DNA from: Lachnospiraceae bacterium G11 | GTDB taxonomy: Bacteria > Bacillota > Clostridia > Lachnospirales > Lachnospiraceae | Direction of reading: 5' to 3' | Length of the DNA: 64,000 nt | Assembly: GCA_900103495.1 (NCBI GenBank) | Contig: FMWZ01000004.1 | Span: 124,001-188,000, forward strand | Shown here: piece after piece, positions 1 to 8,092 of the stretch | Layout of the letters: each line of letters begins with the position of its first letter | Numbering within the stretch: position 1 is the first letter of the stretch | Program-made: the position numbers and the translations under genes | The notes under the pieces: model-generated | The model's database searches: none | Seen by the model: the letters and a program-made list of their open reading frames with translations, nothing else | What the model was told of the DNA's origin: nothing

Positions 1-305
1 CCCCGGTGGAAATGCTTTTAAGAGTTCCGGGAATCGGACCCACCAGTGTTAAGAGGATTATCAGTGCCAGAAGGTACGGCAATGTGAATTTCGAAATGCT
101 TAAGAGAATGCATGTGGTGCTTAAGAGAGCTCAGTATTTTATTACCTGTAACGGTAAGATGCTTAACCATACCCCTATAGAACAGCGTTTCATTATGGGA
201 CAGTTAACAGACCTTGAGCATAGAGAGGTTTATCAGATAGAAGACAGTCTTAATACCGGAAGACAGATGAGCCTGTTTTCGGATTATAATTTGGAGATGG
301 CATGA
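1..305 (+). CDS. Putative DNA modification/repair radical SAM protein, C-terminal fragment
   Basis: The reading frame enters from the left edge (first full codon at base 3), so only about the last 100 residues are present. The fragment carries a helix-hairpin-helix signature, LLRVPGIGPTSVKRIISARR, near its start, typical of non-specific DNA binding. Together with the gene that overlaps its stop codon, it matches the C-terminus of the radical SAM family TIGR03916 (putative DNA modification/repair protein). The iron-sulfur cysteine motif would lie upstream of the window and cannot be checked. The stop overlaps the next start (ATGA), so the two are translationally coupled. The family call rests on the HhH segment and the partner gene; the actual reaction is not established. 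Confidence 0.8.
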   Translation, partial: PVEMLLRVPGIGPTSVKRIISARRYGNVNFEMLKRMHVVLKRAQYFITCNGKMLNHTPIEQRFIMGQLTDLEHREVYQIEDSLNTGRQMSLFSDYNLEMA

Positions 306-1069
306 CTATATTTACGTGTGCTCCCGGGTGGGAGGCTATGCTTACCTGTATATATGAGGCCTCAGAAAGCAAACTGGGCTATAAGAATATAAGATTGTTG
401 CTTGAACCTTTGGGGCAACAGTCTTTTCTTGATGAGTATATCCATGTGGAACCTGATGAGGTGAAGGCAGAGAAGGTGGCAACATCCATAATCAGGGGGA
501 TATCTTTTCAATTCTATCAGGAACTTGCCTATACGGCCATGGCCTATGAGGAGGACGTTCTCGATAACATTTACCATGTGCTTCTTCTTGGCTTCAAGTT
601 TGGAGAGAATGCCCTTAAGATGGTTCAGTACAGAGACATAATAAGGAATCGTGAGATTAGAGCCAGGGTAGTGAGGGAGGCTGAGCGATTCAGGGAGATA
701 CTGCGTTTTCACCAGCTGGGGAATTTATATGTTGCCCATTTCGAACCAAAGAGCAGGGTGGCATCATATCTGGGTCCGATTTTTCAGGACAGAATGCCTT
801 CGGAGAATTTCATGATTGTTGATGATGTTCATAGGGAAGCCGTGGTACACAGAAAGAATGAACCCTATTACATGTGGCAAATTAATGATAGAGAATTCGC
901 AAGATTAGCGCAGACAGAGGAGGAGAATGACGAGTATACTGACTTATGGAAAGCCTTTTTCGACTCCATTGCAATAAAGGAGAGGGCCAATGAGAAGTGC
1001 CAGATGTCGCACTTTCCTCTGTGGGCAAGAAAACATGCGGTGGAGTTTACCATTGACGAAAGAGGATAA
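302..1069 (+). CDS. TIGR03915/DUF4130-type DNA metabolism protein, partner of the radical SAM gene
   Basis: A 255-residue protein beginning MTIFTCAPGWEAMLTCIYEA, the usual opening of the TIGR03915 'probable DNA metabolism' family. Members are nearly always next to the radical SAM gene, as here, with a 4-base start/stop overlap. Recognisable family features are the region around FREILRFHQLGNLYVAHFEP (about residues 131-150) and the late HFPLWARKHAVEF segment. No catalytic motif can be assigned by eye. The pair is thought to act in DNA repair or modification, but this is annotation by association. A small hairpin with a T run follows the gene at about 1080-1102. Confidence 0.85.
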   Translation: MTIFTCAPGWEAMLTCIYEASESKLGYKNIRLLLEPLGQQSFLDEYIHVEPDEVKAEKVATSIIRGISFQFYQELAYTAMAYEEDVLDNIYHVLLLGFKFGENALKMVQYRDIIRNREIRARVVREAERFREILRFHQLGNLYVAHFEPKSRVASYLGPIFQDRMPSENFMIVDDVHREAVVHRKNEPYYMWQINDREFARLAQTEEENDEYTDLWKAFFDSIAIKERANEKCQMSHFPLWARKHAVEFTIDERG

Positions 1070-1079
1070 GTTATTTACC

Positions 1080-1102
1080 ATACTAATCGTGAGTATTTTT
1101 TT
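1080..1102 (+). terminator. Weak intrinsic terminator candidate
   Basis: ATACT, a 7-base loop, AGTAT, then a run of seven T. The stem is only 5 bp, so this is weak. It lies between the DNA metabolism gene and the SGNH hydrolase gene. Confidence 0.35.
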
Positions 1103-1116
1103 ATGGGAGAAGGAAA

Positions 1117-2067
1117 ATGATTTTAACTAACGAGGAATTAAAAAACATTTATTTCGGAGCCTATGAGTTCGAGGAGGCTGAGGATGGATATTTGCAGTCC
1201 TTCCAGTATTCAAAGAAGCAGATAGAGTACTTCAAGGGGGCCATGGATTTCTGGTATGAAAGATGCACGGCTTCATCTGCCAAGACTTTGGAGTTTACCA
1301 CCAGCGCAAGGAAAGTGGCTTTCGATTATAAGATTATATGGAAGGGCTCAGCAGATTCTTTTGAACTTTGTGTTAACGGGCTTGTTACAGACATTGTTTA
1401 CGTGAAGGACGTTCTTGATACCGGAAGGATTGAGTGGGAACTTCCTGAGGGTGAGAAGAATGTAATTATCTACCTAACTGCTGATGAGACGGTTCTCATT
1501 AGAAACTTTGAGGCAGATGCCAAGGTTACAAGAGCTAAAAAGAATGAGAAGGTACTGTGGCTCGGAGACTCCATTACCCAGGGATACGGTCCGTTAAGAT
1601 CCTCGTGTACATATGTAAGCGTTGCCAACAGATTGCTTAATTATGACATTGTTAACCAGGGAATTGGCGGATATGTTTATGACAAGAATTCCCTTATGAA
1701 GATGGAGGGTTACAATCCGGATAAGATTATAGTGGCTCTTGGAACCAACCAGTATGGCGATAAGGACATGAGCGTTGTCGAAGAGTACTATGAGACACTT
1801 ACAGGCATATATGGCAATGAGATTCCTATTCTTTGTATTTCACCTCTTTGGAGGGGAGATAATCTTGAGGCATTGCCGGTTCTGTATGCTTTTTGCGAGA
1901 ATGTGAAAAAGATTGCGGGACGTTATAAGAATGTACAGATTATCGATGGAATGAAACTTGTTCCACACCTGCCTGAATACTTCCTTGATAACCTACATCC
2001 CAATTGCTTTGGATGTGAGGTGTACGGAAGGAACCTTGTGGAAGAGATTAGAAGATTGGGTTTTTAA
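1117..2067 (+). CDS. SGNH/GDSL-family hydrolase (carbohydrate esterase-like)
   Basis: A 316-residue protein with an N-terminal beta-rich region (about residues 1-140) and a C-terminal SGNH hydrolase domain. Block I is LWLGDSITQGYG with nucleophile Ser152, block II is in GIGGYVYD, block III is ALGTNQY, and block V is DNLHPN with Asp291 and His294 as the remaining catalytic pair. The two-domain arrangement resembles acetyl-xylan or other carbohydrate esterases of the SGNH group. There is no signal peptide, so it is probably cytoplasmic. The start has a good Shine-Dalgarno sequence (GGGAGAAGGA). The substrate cannot be read from sequence. Confidence 0.85.
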   Translation: MILTNEELKNIYFGAYEFEEAEDGYLQSFQYSKKQIEYFKGAMDFWYERCTASSAKTLEFTTSARKVAFDYKIIWKGSADSFELCVNGLVTDIVYVKDVLDTGRIEWELPEGEKNVIIYLTADETVLIRNFEADAKVTRAKKNEKVLWLGDSITQGYGPLRSSCTYVSVANRLLNYDIVNQGIGGYVYDKNSLMKMEGYNPDKIIVALGTNQYGDKDMSVVEEYYETLTGIYGNEIPILCISPLWRGDNLEALPVLYAFCENVKKIAGRYKNVQIIDGMKLVPHLPEYFLDNLHPNCFGCEVYGRNLVEEIRRLGF

Positions 2068-2095
2068 CATATATATAATGAATGGAGGAAATACA

Positions 2096-2398
2096 ATGGT
2101 TAAACATGTAATTCTTTGGACACTTAAAGATGAATACACAGCAGAGGAGAAAGCTCGAATCAAAGAGGGTATCAAGACCGGACTTGAGGGACTTAAAGGT
2201 AAGGTTCCCGGACTTGTGGAGATTAAGGTTTACACTAATGGCCTTGAGACATCAAACGCCGATGTGATGCTTGATTCCACACTTGAATCCTTTGAGGCTC
2301 TTAAAGGCTATGCAGTTCACCCTGATCACGTGGCAGTTGCCGACAGCGCTGTAAGACCTTATACCAAGATAAGAAGCTGCCTTGACTTTGAAGTGTAA
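2096..2398 (+). CDS. Dabb-family (stress-responsive A/B barrel) protein
   Basis: A 100-residue protein, MVKHVILWTLKDE at the start and YTKIRSCLDFEV at the end, with the Dabb pattern: early V-x-H-hydrophobic strand, a central helix, and VHPDHVAV near residue 76. Dabb proteins are dimeric ferredoxin-like folds of mostly unknown function. The reading frame stays open upstream into the hydrolase gene, but the ATG at 2096 is preceded at 2084 by GGAGG, which is the natural start. It is probably co-transcribed with the upstream hydrolase. Confidence 0.8.
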   Translation: MVKHVILWTLKDEYTAEEKARIKEGIKTGLEGLKGKVPGLVEIKVYTNGLETSNADVMLDSTLESFEALKGYAVHPDHVAVADSAVRPYTKIRSCLDFEV

Positions 2399-2474
2399 AG
2401 TCCGGGATTGAACTATCCTAAAATAATCACATCAAAACGAAAAAAAGCAACTATTTTCCCGATAATCCTTTGCC

Positions 2475-2480
2475 TATAAT
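2475..2480 (+). promoter_or_regulatory. Candidate -10 box (TATAAT) upstream of the acyltransferase gene
   Basis: A perfect TATAAT about 44 bases upstream of the ATG at 2524, in a 125-base AT-rich intergenic stretch. No convincing -35 hexamer is visible at the usual spacing. Confidence 0.4.
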
Positions 2481-2523
2481 GATGAATGTATGCAAAAGAT
2501 ATATTGGGAGGAAGTAATTTATT

Positions 2524-3675
2524 ATGCAGCCAATTTATATAGTTTACCCCATAATACTTGTTGTACTTTTATGGGGAGCGAAGTTTAAAAAGATTGGATC
2601 ATTTAATGAGGAAGCATTCTCTTTGAGACAGATGAAGGCCATCCAGGGCTTTGTGGCGCTTCTTATTATGCTTCATCATTGCAGTCAGAAAACCAGTGCA
2701 TCTTGGATTGACAAGAAGTTTTATATCGGTGGTCTTGATATGTTTGTGGAAGTGGGTTTTGTTTTGGTTTCCTTCTTCACATTCTGCTCCGGCTACGGAT
2801 TATACAAAAGCCTCAAAACCAAACCTGATTATCTTAATAAGAAATTTATTCTCAAGCGAATTTTCCCAATTGTGGCATTGGCTTATATTGTCACATGGAT
2901 TTTTCTCCCCTTCAGATATCTTCTTGGGGAGAAAATCAGCGGGAAGCGGCTTTTCTACTATTTAAGCGGAATTAAGCTTTCTAATCCTAACGGATGGTAT
3001 GTTTGTATAATTCCGTTTTTCTATTTGTGCTTTTATCTGGCATTTAGATTCTGCAAGAATGAGAAGATAGCCCTTTCCATAGTTCTGGCCTTCACGGTGG
3101 GCTACCAGCTTCTTGGAACAGCCCTTAATCATTACGATGGCTGGGTTGGTGGAGAGTGGTGGTACAACTCCATTCATCTTTTCGTGGTCGGTATTATTTT
3201 TGCCATGTATGAAGACAGAATCATTCCCCATGTGAAGAAATACTATATTGTATATTTGATTGCCGGTGTGGCGCTTGTTTTTGGCGCATACAGGTTTTGG
3301 CAATATGCAAGAAGTAATTTCTCATATTACGGTGAGACCTGGGATGCTCCGGATACTGTTTTGAGAAGACGAGTTACATTATTGGGAGATGCTTTATTCT
3401 CCTTTGCGGTAGTATTTTTCTCCTTCCTTCTTAGTATGAAGATACGTATTGGCAACCGATTCCTTGATTTTATGGGCAGGATTACACTTGAGTTTTATTT
3501 GATTCACGGATTATTTGTTGAATTATTCTGTTTCTCATTTACAAGTAAGTTGAAAAGCCTTTATTATATAAAGAGTCAGGAACTTTTTGTGATAGTTGTA
3601 TTTGTCCTTGGCATTGTCAGTGCCTGGTTACTAAGTTTACTGAACAATAAGTTGTTGAAGAAAATTACAAAATAA
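2524..3675 (+). CDS. Acyltransferase 3 family membrane protein
   Basis: A 383-residue, very hydrophobic protein with about ten predicted membrane segments. The family signature is at residues 37-55: RQMKAIQGFVALLIMLHHC, with the conserved Arg, Gly and His-His of the acyltransferase 3 (OafA/YrhL-like) family. Such enzymes transfer acetyl or other acyl groups to cell-surface glycans. A well-placed ribosome binding site (GGGAGGAAG) precedes the ATG. Only 14 bases separate its stop from the GMP synthase start, so the two may share a transcript although their functions look unrelated. Confidence 0.85.
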   Translation: MQPIYIVYPIILVVLLWGAKFKKIGSFNEEAFSLRQMKAIQGFVALLIMLHHCSQKTSASWIDKKFYIGGLDMFVEVGFVLVSFFTFCSGYGLYKSLKTKPDYLNKKFILKRIFPIVALAYIVTWIFLPFRYLLGEKISGKRLFYYLSGIKLSNPNGWYVCIIPFFYLCFYLAFRFCKNEKIALSIVLAFTVGYQLLGTALNHYDGWVGGEWWYNSIHLFVVGIIFAMYEDRIIPHVKKYYIVYLIAGVALVFGAYRFWQYARSNFSYYGETWDAPDTVLRRRVTLLGDALFSFAVVFFSFLLSMKIRIGNRFLDFMGRITLEFYLIHGLFVELFCFSFTSKLKSLYYIKSQELFVIVVFVLGIVSAWLLSLLNNKLLKKITK

Positions 3676-3689
3676 AGAGAGGAATCAAA

Positions 3690-4673
3690 ATGGGAAATGA
3701 CAGAAGACCGGACGATATGGTCCGCATCACAACACCTGAGCTTGCAGATGCATTTATTGAAGAACAGGTTAAACTTGTGAAAGAACAGGTTGGAAGCAAG
3801 AAGGTATTACTTGCTTTATCAGGAGGAGTAGACTCATCCGTAGTTGCAGCTTTATTAATCAAAGCAATCGGAGATCAGCTTACCTGTGTTCATGTAAACC
3901 ATGGACTTTTGAGAAAGGGAGAGCCTGAGCAGGTTATCGAAGTTTTCCGTAACCAGATGAAGGCTAACCTCATTTATGTTGATGCGACAGATCGTTTCCT
4001 TGATAAACTTGCCGGAGTTACAGATCCTGAGACCAAGAGAAAGATTATCGGTGGCGAGTTCATCGAAGTATTTGCTGAGGAAGCTAAGAAACTTGACGGA
4101 ATCGAGTTCCTTGCACAGGGTACAATCTGGCCCGATATCTTAGAGAGTGAAGCAGGAATCAAGGCACATCACAATGCCGGCGGTCTTCCTGAAGATATGA
4201 ACTTTGAACTTGTTGAGCCTGTTAAGATCCTCTTTAAAGATGAGGTTAGAATTGTGGGTGAGAGACTGGGATTGCCTGCAAACATGGTATATCGTCAGCC
4301 CTTCCCCGGCCCCGGACTTGGAGTTCGATGTCCCGGTGCCATCACAAGAGACAGACTTGAAGCAGTCCGTGAATCTGATGCTATCCTTCGTGAGGAGTTT
4401 GCAAAGAATGGTCTTGAAGGAAAGGTATGGCAGTACTTCACAGTGGTTCCTGATTTCAAGTCAACAGGTGTTAAGGATGGAAAGCGTACCTTTGACTGGC
4501 CCTGCATCATCCGTGCAATCAACACCACAGATGTTATGGAGGTTACAGTTGAACATCTTTCAGATGAGTTGATTGACCATCTTGTTAACCGTATTATTTC
4601 AGAGGTGCCCGGAATCAACAGAGTACTGTTTGACTACACTCCCAAGCCCCCTGCAACTGTAGAATACGAATAA
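3690..4673 (+). CDS. guaA: GMP synthase, ATP-pyrophosphatase subunit only (no glutaminase domain)
   Basis: A 327-residue protein that corresponds to the C-terminal two thirds of bacterial GuaA. The PP-loop LALSGGVDSS is at residues 41-50, followed by the XMP-binding region (YRQPFPGPGLGVR) and the C-terminal dimerisation domain ending KPPATVEYE. It would adenylate XMP and use ammonia to make GMP. The class I glutamine amidotransferase domain (about 190 residues, Cys-His-Glu triad) normally fused at the N-terminus is absent: the ATG has its own ribosome binding site and only 14 bases separate it from the previous gene. No separate amidotransferase subunit is encoded in the window. It must either use free ammonia or a partner encoded elsewhere, as in archaeal two-subunit enzymes. 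Confidence 0.9.
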   Translation: MGNDRRPDDMVRITTPELADAFIEEQVKLVKEQVGSKKVLLALSGGVDSSVVAALLIKAIGDQLTCVHVNHGLLRKGEPEQVIEVFRNQMKANLIYVDATDRFLDKLAGVTDPETKRKIIGGEFIEVFAEEAKKLDGIEFLAQGTIWPDILESEAGIKAHHNAGGLPEDMNFELVEPVKILFKDEVRIVGERLGLPANMVYRQPFPGPGLGVRCPGAITRDRLEAVRESDAILREEFAKNGLEGKVWQYFTVVPDFKSTGVKDGKRTFDWPCIIRAINTTDVMEVTVEHLSDELIDHLVNRIISEVPGINRVLFDYTPKPPATVEYE

Positions 4674-4740
4674 GTCTTACTGATTTTCCTTTTCGATGCC
4701 CACTAGAATCAAAAAGGTGCGGGGCAAATAGGAAAGACAA

Positions 4741-4768
4741 ATTCGGTTGACACGATGCCTGACCGAAT
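4741..4768 (+). other. Small inverted repeat upstream of the sensor kinase gene
   Basis: ATTCGGT, a 14-base spacer, then ACCGAAT, 14 bases before the ATG at 4783. It could be an operator or an mRNA hairpin. No T run follows, so it is not a terminator. Confidence 0.35.
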
Positions 4769-4782
4769 GAGATATTAATTAT

Positions 4783-6420
4783 ATGGGTGGAGTCAGGAAT
4801 TACATTAAAAAGATAATGGATTTGAGGAAAACCAGAGTACGGCCGGACAGGACTGCCGTACTCTGGTTATTGTGTATCATTTTGCCGATTCTGGCAACGG
4901 ACGTGGTGTTCGTAACCACTCTGATTAATTCAGGAAGAAACGACAGCATACATATATATGAGAAAACTGCGGAGAACATTGAATACTCTTTTGGCAGTGT
5001 ACTTGCCAACGCTTACTCTATTATTAAGAACGTGTATAAGAGTACGGAAATGAACGAATTTCTGGAGAAGGAGTACAGCAGTGGGCTTGAGTATTATCAG
5101 GATTATCATGACAGCACGGGAGACGATTACTTAAAGGCTCTGTATTCCATTAACAACCTGGTTCTTGAGACATACACCGCAAACCCCACAATTATTAATG
5201 GCGGCGGAGTTTACAGAATCGATGCCGTTAAGGACAGAGAGTGGTATCAGAAGTACGTGGAATCCGGTCAGGACATGCTGGTAATGTTCTCTTATGACCG
5301 TGAGGCCGGAGCTGTTTCCGCACCCAGAAGAAGACTTTATATTATTAAGAAAATCGGCAACCCCTCCAAAGATAAATACGAGAAGTTCTGTCGTGTAGTC
5401 ATAGATTACGGTATTTTTTCGAGAGATATGGAATCCGTTGCAACCGGCGCGGAAGGCTATGTAGCAGATGATGAGAATGTATTCGTCTACACCGGCGGAA
5501 ACAACAATCTTTTTGATGACTATATGACCTTTAACGAAGTTAAGGACAAGATTGTTTACACTACGGATTATACCTACTATGGAACAACTTTCCATATTCT
5601 TATTTCCGCGGAGACAAGCCCTGCGCTTGCATATATAAAGAAAAGATGGCCGGTGTTTATTATTCTTCTTTTGGTCAACGCTGTGCTTCCTCTTATTTAT
5701 GCAAAGCTTACTCAGGCCGTGAACCTGGCAAAGATTAAAGAGCAGGAGATTAACATTGCCAAACAGCAGGCTGAACTCCTGGCCCTTCATTCGCAGATCA
5801 ATCCACACTTCTTATTCAATGCCCTGGAAAGCATTCGAATGCATTCGGTGTTAAGGGGCGAGACAGAAACTGCGGAGATGGTCGAAAAGCTGGCGGTTAT
5901 TGAGAGAAACAATGCTGACTGGAACGAGGACAGAACCACAGTTGAGAGGGAAATGGATTTCGTTAAAGCATATCTGGGCCTTCAAAAGTACAGGTTTGGC
6001 GAAAGACTTTCATATGATCTTGAAGTGGATGATAAATGCCGAAACTCATTTATTCCAAGACTCACAATAGTTACCTTTGTCGAAAACGCCTGTGTACACG
6101 GAATCGAGGCCAAATCAAGTCCCGGTTGGATCTTTGTAAGGGTTTACTACAAGGATGAGGACATGATAATAGAAATCGAGGACACCGGCGGAGGACTATC
6201 GGATGAAGCAGCCGCTGCGCTTTTGGATAAAATGAACAATGCCTCAATTGAAGATCTTAAGCAGGCCGGCCGAATCGGCATGGTAAATGCCTGCCTGAGA
6301 CTTCGAATGGCAACGGAAGACAGGGTTAAATTCATGGTTGAATCCGAAAAAGGTGTGGGAACCACCGTTACAGTAATAATTCCGAAGGGATGCACTTATG
6401 AGAAAAGTTTTGCTGGTTGA
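4783..6420 (+). CDS. YesM-type sensor histidine kinase
   Basis: A 545-residue membrane kinase. Membrane segments are at about residues 27-48 and 290-309, enclosing a roughly 240-residue extracellular sensor region. A HAMP-like linker leads into the His_kinase (PF06580) motif INPHFLFNALESIR with phospho-acceptor His342, and a HATPase_c domain with N-box FVENACVHG (about 431-440) and G-box EDTGGGLS (about 467). This layout matches the YesM/LytS-type kinases that control carbohydrate importers in Firmicutes. The gene overlaps the response regulator gene by 23 bases, and the target importer lies directly downstream. Confidence 0.93.
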   Translation: MGGVRNYIKKIMDLRKTRVRPDRTAVLWLLCIILPILATDVVFVTTLINSGRNDSIHIYEKTAENIEYSFGSVLANAYSIIKNVYKSTEMNEFLEKEYSSGLEYYQDYHDSTGDDYLKALYSINNLVLETYTANPTIINGGGVYRIDAVKDREWYQKYVESGQDMLVMFSYDREAGAVSAPRRRLYIIKKIGNPSKDKYEKFCRVVIDYGIFSRDMESVATGAEGYVADDENVFVYTGGNNNLFDDYMTFNEVKDKIVYTTDYTYYGTTFHILISAETSPALAYIKKRWPVFIILLLVNAVLPLIYAKLTQAVNLAKIKEQEINIAKQQAELLALHSQINPHFLFNALESIRMHSVLRGETETAEMVEKLAVIERNNADWNEDRTTVEREMDFVKAYLGLQKYRFGERLSYDLEVDDKCRNSFIPRLTIVTFVENACVHGIEAKSSPGWIFVRVYYKDEDMIIEIEDTGGGLSDEAAAALLDKMNNASIEDLKQAGRIGMVNACLRLRMATEDRVKFMVESEKGVGTTVTVIIPKGCTYEKSFAG

Positions 6421-7984
6421 TGATGAACCTTATATTTTGCAGGGACTTAAGAGCCTGATTGACTGGGAAGCGGAGGGCTTTGAAGTTGTAAAAAGCTGCG
6501 CAAACGGTCTTGAGGCATATGAGTACCTTAAGGAAAATCAGGTCGATGTTATATTTGCCGATATCAAAATGCCTGAGATGACGGGAATCGAACTCCTGAA
6601 AAGGATAAGAGAAGAGGAGATTTCAGACGCTTTTTACATAATTCTCACCGGCTTTAAAGACTTCACCTATATACAGACGGCCCTCAGGTACGAATGCATG
6701 GAGTATATGCTTAAGCCGGTTGAAATGTCAGAACTTAAGGGCGTTCTTCGTAAAATCGCAAAGCAGTCCGACAACCGTGACGAGGAAGAACAGTCCCGCC
6801 TGTCCATGGAGCAGGCTTATCTTGCAAGGAATCTTATAGCGCTTTTGTTTGGCAAGTTTGATGAAAGCAACATTAATTACGTTAAGAACCATCTTCACCT
6901 TTCCGAGGAAATCCGATATGTGGATTTGGAACTTGCGGGGCAAAGCGACACTCCTGAGGAAGCGGAAGAGGGTGAAATCAGAGGGCTTCAAAGACAGGTT
7001 TTCACCGCAGTCAGGGATTATTTGAAGGATGAGAAAGAGCATTGCATTTTTGACGTCTCCCAGGATGAGAAATGCTATGACATAGGCTTGATTCACTGTG
7101 ACTACATGGCCTCCAAACGTGAGATATCTTTTGAGGATTATTTGGAAAAACTGCGCCTCTACGTTTTGTCTGAAACGGGATGTGAGATCACGATTTTTGT
7201 GGGAAAAACTGTATCGAGAATCGATCAGATATCCAAATCTTACACCAGCGCCTGTATACTCAAGTCCCTGGAGGCATTCAGAGGAAAGAAAAACATTTAT
7301 TACTACGATGATGAGACATCAAATGATTCCAACGCCGTAGTAATTCAGAAGAATAAAATTGACGAGCTTTTGGCAAGCATTATGACGGATGAGGAGAGTG
7401 CAATCAGAAATTCCGTCGATCATTTCTATGAAGAGCTGAACAAGATTGAGTCGCCACAGACGAAAAGACTTAATATTAACTACCTGCTTTTCCAGTTGAT
7501 TCATGTTGCAACAGAACTTGACTCCGAACTTGATCAGCAGGAGATATTGAGGTTTATTGCAGAACACTCCTCGGAGGAAGACATAATCCGTGGAAGTAAG
7601 AATCATATGGTTTCGTTTTGCTGCGATTATGCTCATTATCTCTCTCAGCTCAGAAAGAATATTTCCGGTGGGGTCCTTCTGGAGATTGAGAAGGAGGTTC
7701 GCGACAATTATGACGTAAACCTGACTCTCAGAGATCTGGGCAGGAAATATTTCATTAACAGCTCGTATTTGGGACAGATGTTCCAAAAGAAACACGGACA
7801 GTCGTTTAAGGATTACCTGACGTCCTATAGGATAAGCAAGGCAGAGGGGCTGCTTATGAATACTGAGCTTAAAATCGTGGATATAGCAGAAAAAGTAGGG
7901 TACAAAGATACGGATTATTTCATCAAAAAGTTCATAGAGGCCAATGGATGTACCCCGTCAAAATATAGAAAAAATAAGAGATGA
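6398..7984 (+). CDS. YesN-type response regulator with AraC DNA-binding domain
   Basis: A 528-residue regulator. An N-terminal receiver domain has acidic residues DDE at 8-10, the phospho-acceptor Asp55 in FADIKMPEMTG and the conserved Lys in MLKPVE. A central region of about 280 residues has no recognisable motif, as is usual for this group. The C-terminal AraC-type double helix-turn-helix occupies about residues 428-526 (YFINSSYLGQMFQKKHG and the terminal VGYKDTDYFIKKF motif). It overlaps the cognate kinase gene. Paired 13-base direct repeats immediately after its stop codon are good candidates for its binding sites at the importer promoter. Confidence 0.93.
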   Translation: MRKVLLVDDEPYILQGLKSLIDWEAEGFEVVKSCANGLEAYEYLKENQVDVIFADIKMPEMTGIELLKRIREEEISDAFYIILTGFKDFTYIQTALRYECMEYMLKPVEMSELKGVLRKIAKQSDNRDEEEQSRLSMEQAYLARNLIALLFGKFDESNINYVKNHLHLSEEIRYVDLELAGQSDTPEEAEEGEIRGLQRQVFTAVRDYLKDEKEHCIFDVSQDEKCYDIGLIHCDYMASKREISFEDYLEKLRLYVLSETGCEITIFVGKTVSRIDQISKSYTSACILKSLEAFRGKKNIYYYDDETSNDSNAVVIQKNKIDELLASIMTDEESAIRNSVDHFYEELNKIESPQTKRLNINYLLFQLIHVATELDSELDQQEILRFIAEHSSEEDIIRGSKNHMVSFCCDYAHYLSQLRKNISGGVLLEIEKEVRDNYDVNLTLRDLGRKYFINSSYLGQMFQKKHGQSFKDYLTSYRISKAEGLLMNTELKIVDIAEKVGYKDTDYFIKKFIEANGCTPSKYRKNKR

Positions 7985-8019
7985 AATTTGTCGGGTAATT
8001 ATTCAGAATTTGTCGGGTA
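7985..8019 (+). promoter_or_regulatory. Paired direct repeats, probable response-regulator binding sites
   Basis: AATTTGTCGGGTA occurs at 7985-7997 and again, identical, at 8007-8019. The repeat period is 22 bp, two helical turns, the geometry at which AraC-type proteins bind direct repeats on one DNA face. The second copy is centred about 40 bases upstream of the expected transcription start. Assignment to the upstream YesN-type regulator is inference. Confidence 0.65.
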
Positions 8020-8023
8020 GCAA

Positions 8024-8046
8024 CGTGCACGTGCACGAAATATAAT
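8024..8046 (+). promoter_or_regulatory. Promoter of the sugar importer: perfect palindrome plus -10 box
   Basis: CGTGCACGTGCACG (8024-8037) is a perfect 14-bp palindrome lying between the direct repeats and a consensus TATAAT at 8041-8046. There is no good -35 hexamer (TAGCAA at the right spacing), which fits an activator-dependent promoter. The palindrome may be a second regulator's operator, for example a LacI-type repressor. A GGGAGG ribosome binding site and the ATG follow at 8093. Confidence 0.6.
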
Positions 8047-8092
8047 TGAAGAGTAGTTTACTATCATATTACACAAGGGAGGTACAATTAAT

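Noticed and set aside
5131-5808. 225-codon open frame on the minus strand
   Set aside because: Shadow of the sensor kinase gene with an improbable composition.
8024-8037. Palindrome as a CcpA catabolite-response site
   Set aside because: It does not match the cre consensus well (missing the TG-N4-CG spacing), so I list it only as an unassigned palindrome.
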